Below are positions 53,296-60,800 of a stretch of 64,000 bases of DNA, one piece after another. Both the position numbers and the translations under genes were made by a program. A model generated the notes under the pieces. The model saw only the letters and a list, made by a program, of their open reading frames with translations. It had not been told where the DNA came from and made no database searches. This stretch comes from Cupriavidus pauculus (lineage in GTDB: Bacteria; Pseudomonadota; Gammaproteobacteria; Burkholderiales; Burkholderiaceae), in the NCBI RefSeq assembly GCF_008693385.1, contig NZ_CP044067.1:2089501-2153500 (forward strand). Direction: 5' to 3'. Position 1 is the stretch's first letter, and each line of letters begins with the position of its first letter.

Positions 53296-53604
53296 GTTCG
53301 GACCTCCATTGCCATATGTGTGCTTGTTGTACGGAATCGTAGGAGCCAGGGCATGGTGGTAACAATTGGCGCGTGGTCGGTGAGGCGTTACACGAAGGTA
53401 TGAGTCAAGGGAAACCTCGTGCAGTTGACTTGGCACCAATGGTCCAAAGTCGTTCCATTTGGAAATGGCGTCGGGATCGCGAAGATGGCGGCCGGCCGCG
53501 CGACCGGACAATGGCGGGGACGTTGCAGGGCGCACTGTCCCGCACGAATGGGTTGCACTTCCGATACACCTTTCGCGATGTTTCGCGGACCACTGGAGTC
53601 GGTC
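53296..53604. other. 309-bp divergent intergenic region
   Basis: The region separates the lipoprotein/hydroxylase run from the efflux genes. It is less GC-rich than the genes around it and holds an inverted repeat at 53455-53468. A TTGACT at 53425 has no matching -10 at 16-18 bases. I see no small gene with an RBS in it. Confidence 0.6.
53455..53468. promoter_or_regulatory. Inverted repeat CCATTT-GG-AAATGG upstream of the efflux genes
   Basis: A perfect 6+6 inverted repeat with a two-base centre, 137 bases before the efflux lipoprotein start. Candidate regulator site; the AraC protein or an unlinked factor might bind. Confidence 0.4.
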
Positions 53605-55095
53605 ATGGCCTCGCTGGCATTCGCGGCCTTTCCTGTATCCCGCATGCGCGACGCACCACGATGGACCGCGTCGATGCTTGCCGCCGTCACCATGGCGGCG
53701 CTCGGCGGCTGTGCGGACTTTGGCGCCGGACACACGACGCAGACCCTCGCGCCGGTGGCCGCGACGGCCCGCAGCCTGCCCGCCGAGCATGGGGCATGGC
53801 CCGATGCGGGATGGGTGGACCGCTTCGGCGATCCGCAGTTGCGCACGCTCGTCGATGAGGCCGTGGCGGGCAGTCCCACGCTGCAGGCCGCGATCGCGCG
53901 GGTGGAGATGGCGCGAGCGATGGCGCAGGGCGCGCGCAGCGGGTTGTATCCCCACGCGGATATCCAGGGCGGTATCGCGCGCGAGCGCATTTCCGAGACG
54001 GATGTCTTGCGTGGCACGTCGCTGGCGGGCAAGTGGTTCGATCAGGTGCACCTCAGCGCGGGGCTGACCTACGACCTCGATTTCTGGGGCAAGCACCGCT
54101 CGGCGTTGCAATCGGCGCTGTCCACCGTGCGCGAGGCCGATGCGGAGCAACAGTCCGCGCGGCTGCTGCTGACCACGAGCGTCGCGCGCGTGTATGCCCG
54201 GCTGGCCACGCTGTATGCGCTGCGCGACGTGACCGCGACGACCGTCGCGCAGCGGCGCGACCTGGCGTCGCTGGAGCAGGCGCGGCATGCGGCCGGGCTC
54301 GATACGCAGGTGGGCATCACGCTGCAGAGCGCCGGCGTGGCGAGCATCGAGGCCGAGCTCACGCAGCTCGACGATGCGATCGACGTCACCGGGCACCAGA
54401 TTGCCGCGTTGATGGGGGAAGGGCCCGATCGGGGGCTGAACATTGCGCGGCCCACATTGTTCGCTTCGCACGAGGGGCCGGGCGCGGGGCCGTTCGACAG
54501 GCTGCCGGACGACGCGCGCATCGGTCTGCTGTCGCGCCGGCCCGATCTCGTGGCCGCGCGCTGGCGGGTCGAGGCGGCGTCGCAGGATATCGATGTCGCA
54601 AAGGCGGAGTTCCTGCCCGATATCAGCGTGTCGGCGATGGGCGGCTTGACCACCATCACCCCGTCGGATTTCCTGCTTGGCGCGAGCCGCGCGTTTTCGT
54701 TCGGCCCTTCGGTCACGCTGCCCGTCTTCGAGGGTGGGAAGCTGCGTGCGGATCTCCACGGGCGGTACGCGCAATACGATCTGGCCGTGGCGGACTACAA
54801 CCAGACGCTCGCCGACGCGTTGCGCCAGACCGCGGACACGGTGGGGAGCCTGCATGCGGTGGCTACCGAGCGGACGCAGCAGGCGCAGGCCCTGGACCTG
54901 TCGCGGCGGGCGTGGCAGCTGGCGACGGATCGCTGGCATGTGGGACTGCTGGACCAGCTTGCGGTGCTCGATGCGCAGACGGCGGTGCTGGAGCAGCAGC
55001 GGCAGGCGGCGCAATTGCGGGGGCAGCAGGTGGATTTGCTGATGGCGCTGGTTTGGGATCTGGGTGGGGGATATTTGGAAAAGGGCGTGCCATGA
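53605..55095 (+). CDS. NodT-family outer-membrane efflux lipoprotein
   Basis: A TolC-like trimeric outer-membrane channel of the NodT/OprM kind. The 496-residue product has a lipobox ALGGC (Cys36 from this start) and two outer-membrane efflux repeats (about 85-280 and 300-480; GLTYDLDFWGKHRSAL, RRPDLVAARWRVEAASQDIDVAKAEFLPDIS). The ATG at 53605 has GGAG at good spacing. An ATG at 53644 would place the Cys at position 23, more like a usual lipoprotein signal. It is coupled to the fusion-protein gene by an ATGA overlap. Confidence 0.86.
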   Translation: MASLAFAAFPVSRMRDAPRWTASMLAAVTMAALGGCADFGAGHTTQTLAPVAATARSLPAEHGAWPDAGWVDRFGDPQLRTLVDEAVAGSPTLQAAIARVEMARAMAQGARSGLYPHADIQGGIARERISETDVLRGTSLAGKWFDQVHLSAGLTYDLDFWGKHRSALQSALSTVREADAEQQSARLLLTTSVARVYARLATLYALRDVTATTVAQRRDLASLEQARHAAGLDTQVGITLQSAGVASIEAELTQLDDAIDVTGHQIAALMGEGPDRGLNIARPTLFASHEGPGAGPFDRLPDDARIGLLSRRPDLVAARWRVEAASQDIDVAKAEFLPDISVSAMGGLTTITPSDFLLGASRAFSFGPSVTLPVFEGGKLRADLHGRYAQYDLAVADYNQTLADALRQTADTVGSLHAVATERTQQAQALDLSRRAWQLATDRWHVGLLDQLAVLDAQTAVLEQQRQAAQLRGQQVDLLMALVWDLGGGYLEKGVP

Positions 55096-56267
55096 CAGTG
55101 CAGAACTCCGGTCCCGCGACCAGTCCGACTCCGATCGGCACACCCCCGCACCTCTCGCGCCGCAAGATCGCCGCCATCGCCGCGGCAATTGCCGTCGCCG
55201 GTATCGCGGCTGGGCTCTACTGGTGGCATGACGTCCACGACTTCGCCTCCACCGAGGACGCTTACGTCGGTGGCAACGTGGTGCAGGTGACCCCGCTCAC
55301 CACCGGCACGGTCGTTTCCATCGCCGGCGACGACACGCAATACGTGCGCGAAGGGCAGCCGCTGGTCGAGCTCGACCGCGCGGATAGCGAAGTCGCGATG
55401 GAGCAGGCGGCGGCGCAGCTGGCCGCGACCGTGCGGCAGGTACGCACGCTCTACGTCAACAACGCGACGCTGTCGGCCAATATCGCCCAGCGCGCGGCGG
55501 ACCTCGCGCGTGCGCAGGACGATCTGCGGCGACGCCAGGCGGTCACGAACCCGGGCGCCGTGTCGGGGGAGGAAGTCGAGCATGCGCAGACCGCCGTGCG
55601 CACGGCTGCCGCCGCTTTGCGCGCGGCGCAGGAGCAACTGGTATCCAACCGTGCGCTGACGGACCGCACGACGCTGGCCGCGCATCCCGACGTCGCCCGT
55701 GCGGCGGCTACTTACCGCGCCGCGTACCTCGCGTTTGCGCGCTCGGCTTTGCCTGCTCCCGTCGATGGCTTTATCGCGCGCCGCGCCGTGCAGGTGGGGC
55801 AGCGCGTGGCACCGGGCACCCCGCTGATGGCCGTGGTGCCGCTGAACCAGGTATGGGTGGACGCCAACTTCAAGGAAAACCAGCTACGGCGCGTGCGCGT
55901 GGGCCAGCCGGTTGCGCTGTACGCGGACCTGTACGGCAATCGTGTGCGCTACGACGGCAAGGTGGCGGGGTTCTCGGCGGGCACCGGCGCGGCGTTCTCG
56001 CTGCTGCCGGCGCAGAATGCGACGGGTAACTGGATCAAGGTCGTGCAGCGGCTGCCGGTGCGCATCGCCCTGGAGCCCGCGCAGCTGGCCGCGCATCCGC
56101 TGCGGATTGGACTGTCGATGAGTGTGTCGGTGGATACGCGCGACGATCGGGGCGCGTCGCTCGCCACGCTGCCGCCGCTCACGCCGTTGCGTACCGACGT
56201 TTATGCCGAAGTTGCGCGCGAGGCCGACGCGCATATCGCGCGGATCATCGCGGCCAATGCGGGATAG
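55092..56267 (+). CDS. EmrA/HlyD-type membrane-fusion protein
   Basis: A periplasmic adaptor of a tripartite exporter, 391 residues. An N-terminal anchor helix (about 25-45) is followed by a biotinyl-lipoyl-like domain (DAYVGGNVVQVTPLTTGTVVSI), a coiled-coil hairpin (about 95-195) and the second lipoyl half with APVDGFIARRAVQVGQRVAPGTPLMAVVPL. It starts inside the stop of the outer-membrane gene (ATGA). The convergent gene two bases past its stop encodes the likely inner-membrane pump. Together they would export drugs or aromatic compounds. Confidence 0.87.
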   Translation: MTVQNSGPATSPTPIGTPPHLSRRKIAAIAAAIAVAGIAAGLYWWHDVHDFASTEDAYVGGNVVQVTPLTTGTVVSIAGDDTQYVREGQPLVELDRADSEVAMEQAAAQLAATVRQVRTLYVNNATLSANIAQRAADLARAQDDLRRRQAVTNPGAVSGEEVEHAQTAVRTAAAALRAAQEQLVSNRALTDRTTLAAHPDVARAAATYRAAYLAFARSALPAPVDGFIARRAVQVGQRVAPGTPLMAVVPLNQVWVDANFKENQLRRVRVGQPVALYADLYGNRVRYDGKVAGFSAGTGAAFSLLPAQNATGNWIKVVQRLPVRIALEPAQLAAHPLRIGLSMSVSVDTRDDRGASLATLPPLTPLRTDVYAEVAREADAHIARIIAANAG

Positions 56268-56269
56268 GG

Positions 56270-57781
56270 CTACCGCAGCCAGCGCTGCCAGCCGGCAAAG
56301 ACCGCCACCAACAGGCACCCGCATCCGACGATCGCCAGCAGGTTGGCCGTCGCCACCAGCGTGGCCTGCTGGTCGATCTGCTGCGACAGCGTGGCCAGGG
56401 CCGTCGCCGACGGCACGCCACCCAGGCGGAACGGATCCACGCGATCGACAAGCTGCGTGCGCGCAACGGCCTCGCCGAACTGCAATCCCTGCGCGGCCAG
56501 CCCCGTCCCCGCCGCGGTCGCCAGTTGCCGCACGATGTTCTTGAACTGGTAGGCATGCGGAAAATCCTCGAGCGACGTCTCGAGGAACGACAACCGCGCC
56601 ACCAACAGCAGCGTGAACGGTAGCGAAGCCGCCTGAAGCAGCAGCACCGGCATGATGCGCGCCATCGACAGATCAGTCTCGATACGCGTGGAGAACAGCC
56701 ACGCGGCGGCGGCCGTCATCAGGTAGCCCAGCGCGAGGTAACGGCGCGTGCCCGGCAGCTGCATGCCATACCAGACGAACAGGATGGCCATGCAGACGCC
56801 GAACGCCTCGGTCAGCGTGAGAATGCGTCCGCTGGACTCGAACGTGAAGCCGAACCCCAGCTGCAGCAGGTTGGGAATCAGATAGTTCCACAGCCCCGCG
56901 AAGACCGCATAGATGGCATAGAACAGGACGCCGGTCTGGTATCGCCTGCCGCCAAGACGGCGCGGGCTGAGCCACGCATCGGGCCGCCGGCGCAGGCGCG
57001 CGAAGGCCAGCACCATGAGCACCGCGCCCGTGAGCGGCCATAGCAATACCTCGGGCGTATCGAGCGCGGTATAGATCCGCAGGTTGGCGAGCCCATGGAT
57101 CAGGATCAGCGCCCCCGCGCCCAGCACGATCACGGTCAGCCAGTCCAGCGCCGCCAGCGTATCGAGGTCCGGCAGCACCGGCGGCCGCACGCGCCGCGGA
57201 TAGGTGCAGGCAACGAGCAGCCATGTACATGCGATGACGACCGCCTGCAGCACGAAGATCATGCGCCAGCCCGCATCGAGCATCAGGATGGCCGTGGTCC
57301 ACGGCGCGGTCGCATTGAGTCCGAGCGCGCCGATGACGAATGGCCAGAGCAGTTTCGCACGCTCCTGCGGGGCCGCCAGCAACTGGATGAGCGTGCGCGA
57401 GGCCGCGAACAGCCCACCCGCGCCAAGGCCCTGCACGGCCAGCGCCAGCGAGAGCTGCACCACGTTGTCGGAGAGCGCGCATAGCACGCTGCCCGCGATG
57501 GCGATGGCCAGCCCGAGCAGCGTAGCGCCGCGATAGCTGATGAAGTCCGCCACACCGCGCAGGATCAGGTTGGCGACGACGGCCGCGCCCGCGTAGGCGG
57601 CAAGGCACCACAGAAAATCGTCCGGCGTCGCATAGACCCCGGCACGGATATGCACGGCTCCCGTCGCCAGCATCGACGTCGCGATGAAGTCGACGCCGGT
57701 CGCGCACCCGAGGGCGAGACCGAGCGTAAAGACGGCGGGGCGCCCCAGCGTGGGCAGCGCGCTCAGTGGGACGGCCGGCAT
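56270..57781 (-). CDS. DHA2-type MFS efflux pump, convergent with its partner genes
   Basis: A 503-residue, 14-helix major facilitator resembling EmrB-like DHA2 pumps. It has VDFIATSMLATGAVHI in helix 1, the GLGAGGLFAASRTLIQLL segment (about 117-134) and NIVRQLATAAGTGLAAQ near 420. EmrB partners are usually encoded on the same strand directly after emrA, but here the gene faces the fusion-protein gene with a two-base gap between stops. It needs its own promoter in the 103-base gap before the large kinase gene. Pump identity is inferred from family and location. Confidence 0.8.
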   Translation of the reverse strand: MPAVPLSALPTLGRPAVFTLGLALGCATGVDFIATSMLATGAVHIRAGVYATPDDFLWCLAAYAGAAVVANLILRGVADFISYRGATLLGLAIAIAGSVLCALSDNVVQLSLALAVQGLGAGGLFAASRTLIQLLAAPQERAKLLWPFVIGALGLNATAPWTTAILMLDAGWRMIFVLQAVVIACTWLLVACTYPRRVRPPVLPDLDTLAALDWLTVIVLGAGALILIHGLANLRIYTALDTPEVLLWPLTGAVLMVLAFARLRRRPDAWLSPRRLGGRRYQTGVLFYAIYAVFAGLWNYLIPNLLQLGFGFTFESSGRILTLTEAFGVCMAILFVWYGMQLPGTRRYLALGYLMTAAAAWLFSTRIETDLSMARIMPVLLLQAASLPFTLLLVARLSFLETSLEDFPHAYQFKNIVRQLATAAGTGLAAQGLQFGEAVARTQLVDRVDPFRLGGVPSATALATLSQQIDQQATLVATANLLAIVGCGCLLVAVFAGWQRWLR

Positions 57782-57884
57782 CCGTGGCTCCTGAAACCTG
57801 GTTCATGGAGCATATCGATGCCGCGCCGGCGCGTCAGTCGTCCGGTGGTCGCAGCGTTCCTACCTGATCGTATGGGTCTCGCCG

Positions 57885-60800
57885 TCAGGTGGCGGGTGCG
57901 TGCAGCGGAATCGTGAAGGAGAAGGTGCTGCCGTACGGGACCAGCGCGGCCGCGCGCAGCTGGCCGCGATGTGCCTCGATGATCGAGCGGCAGATTGCGA
58001 GGCCCATCCCCATACCGTTGACCTTGGTCGTGTAGAACGGCTCGAACACCTGCTCGGCCGCCTCCGCGCCGATCCCCACGCCGGTGTCGCCGACGCTCAC
58101 CTCGATCGCATCGCCATCGACAATGCGCGTCGCGATGCGCAGGATGCGCGCGCGGCCCTCGATATCGCCCATTGCCTCGATCGCGTTGACGACGAGGTTG
58201 AGAATGACCTGCTGCAGCTGCACGCTGTCCCCGAACGCATGCGACGGCTCCGCGCCGAGTTCCAGCTGCACCGTCACGTTGCGCCGCGCGATCTCGCTGC
58301 GGGAGATCGCGAGGATATGGCGAATGGCTTCGTGGATATCCACGGAGGCCAGTACCGGCGCGGCGTTGCGCGTCAGGCCCTGCAGGCTGCGGATCATGTC
58401 GCCCGCGCGCTGGCCTTCGCTCGCGATGGCCACGAGCCCCTCGCGCGCATTGTCGATATCGGGCGTGGCGCGCGCGAGCCAGCGCAGGCTCGCCCCGGCG
58501 TTGGAGACGATCGACATCAGCGGCTGGTTGATCTCATGCGCGATGGACGCGGTGAGCTGCCCCACCGTGGTCGCGCGCGCGACGCGGGCCAGGTCCGCCT
58601 GCGCGTTGCGCACGGCATCTTCCGCCTGCCTGCGCGCGGTGATGTCCGTTACCGTGCCGAAATACCGCAGCGGTTCCTCGTCGCCCGACGTTGTGGCGTC
58701 GGGCGCGGCGTTTTCCGGCGGCATCGGCTTGCCGATCACCGCCACGTGCACGATCGACCCGTCGCGGCGCACGATGCGATGCTCCACCTGCACGGGCAGC
58801 CGCTGCGCGGTATTGATCTCGACCAGCCGCTGTATCGCGGGCCGGTCCTCGGGATGCATGCGCGACAGGAACACCTCGAATGGCGAATCGCGCTCGGTCG
58901 GGTCGAGGTCGTAGATGCGCAGAAGCTCGTCAGAGCAATAGAAGCGATCTTCGCGCAGGTCCCATCGCCAGCTGCCGGTATGGCTCACGCTCTCGCCCAT
59001 CGCCAGCGTGGCCTCGCTCGTGCGGAGCTCGCGCTCCACGCGCTGGCGCCGTTCGTTCTCGACGAGCAGATCGTCATAGAGGCGGGCGGTGCGCAGGGAG
59101 ATCGCGGCCTGCGCGGCCACGAGCTCCAGCAGGCGGGTTTGATCGAGCGTGAAGGCATCGCGCACGAGCCGGTTCTCGAGGTAGAGCGCGCCGATGACCT
59201 CGTTGTGCCGCACCATCGGAATGCAGATGGCCGAACAGTCCGGCTGCTGCGCGAGATACGGATCGATCGCGAACGGACTGGCGCGCGTCGACGCCCCGAC
59301 CATTGCCACCTGTCCCGTGCGAGTGGCGGTATGGAACATCGACAGCGGCAGCATGTCGGCGCGCAGCTGGTCCTGCGCGATGCGGACGCGCACGCCATCG
59401 ACCGCGGTATCGGCACACGCTTCCACGAGCGGCCCTTCCGGGTAGATGCGGATGAGCAGGCCGCGCTGCGCGGCCGCATACTCGAGCGCGATCGTCATCA
59501 GCTTGTCGATGAGCCCCTCGATCCGGATCTCCTCGGTCAGCGCGCGGGAGGCCTTGATCACGCTCTCGATATCGACGGTGTGAAAGCCTTCGCCAAGCTG
59601 CCACGTGCGCGGCTGCTTCGGATCGACGAGTTCCGGGAAGCGCGCCTCGAGCTGCCGCGCCTTCGTCATCGCGCCCCAGCGCACATAGGCATCGCGCGCG
59701 TCGCGGCGGTGCGCGTGCGCGGCGGCGGCAAGGCCCAGCGTGGCGCAGTGCTGGGCCGCGCGTTCGTGGGCGAGGGCCACGGTCTGCACGAACCCGTGCG
59801 CCGTCGCATGCGCGATCGCCTGCTCGTACTGGGTCATCGCGCGCATGGCGTCGCCTTCGCGCCGCGCGATCTCCGCCTCCACGAGCAGCGCCTTGTCCGT
59901 GAACGTGACCGGATTGACCGTGGCCCAGCCGCGAATCTTGCGCGCGTCGGCGCGCAGCGTATTCCATGCCTCGTGGTCGGGCTCGTCGGGCACGGCCGCG
60001 ATGGTCAGCGCGCGCAGCAGGCGGAAGTCGAGCTGATGGATATGCGCCGGTGCGGACCACGCGAACGTGGCGGCGCGATCGAGGCACATCGCGGCCGCCT
60101 CGTGGCGGTCCGCGAGCAGCAGCATCGTCGCGCGGTAGAGCCAGTGCCAGAACTGGAACGTCGAGAGCCGCTCGCCGCGCGGCATGCCTTCGCCGTCGGG
60201 GCCCACCTCGTCGATCCAGCGCTGCGCGGCGGTGTCGTGCGCATCCACGCCCGCGCGCAGGCCATCGACGAAGCGCTGCTGTGCAAGCAGGATCGACTCG
60301 ACATCGTGGAATCCTGCGCGCCGCACGAACTCGAGGCCGCGCGCGATCTCCACCGCGACGTCGTCGAGGCGGTCGCCACGGACCAGCATCGCGGCGACGA
60401 CATGGCAGCACGCATAGCACGCGCTGGTCACGTCGCCGTGAGCAACGCCCGTCGCGAAACCCGCGCGCGCGCATTCGATCGAATACGACAGCGGCTGCGT
60501 CCATACGCTGAGCTGGTCGAGCGGCAGCTGCACGCGCGCCATATGGGCCGCGTAGCCATGATGATTGACGAGCCGCCGGGCCATCTCGCCATAGCGGAAG
60601 CCGTCCGAGTAGGCATCGAAGCGATGGCAGACCTGCACGCCGAGCCAGGCGAGCGCGGACGTGGCCGCGGCCGTCATGCCGTGCCGCAGCGTCAGCCGCA
60701 GCATCTGGCACAGGCTCAGGAAAGCGAGGTTCTCGTCCGTGAAGCTGGCCGGGACCATCAGCGCGGCCAGCAGGCTCATCGCGGCTTCGGTATCGGCATC

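Noticed and set aside
53017..55188. A 723-residue minus frame running from the efflux region into the lipoprotein
   Set aside because: Only its last 92 codons, after an RBS at 53295, are coding. The rest is antisense to the NodT-family gene.
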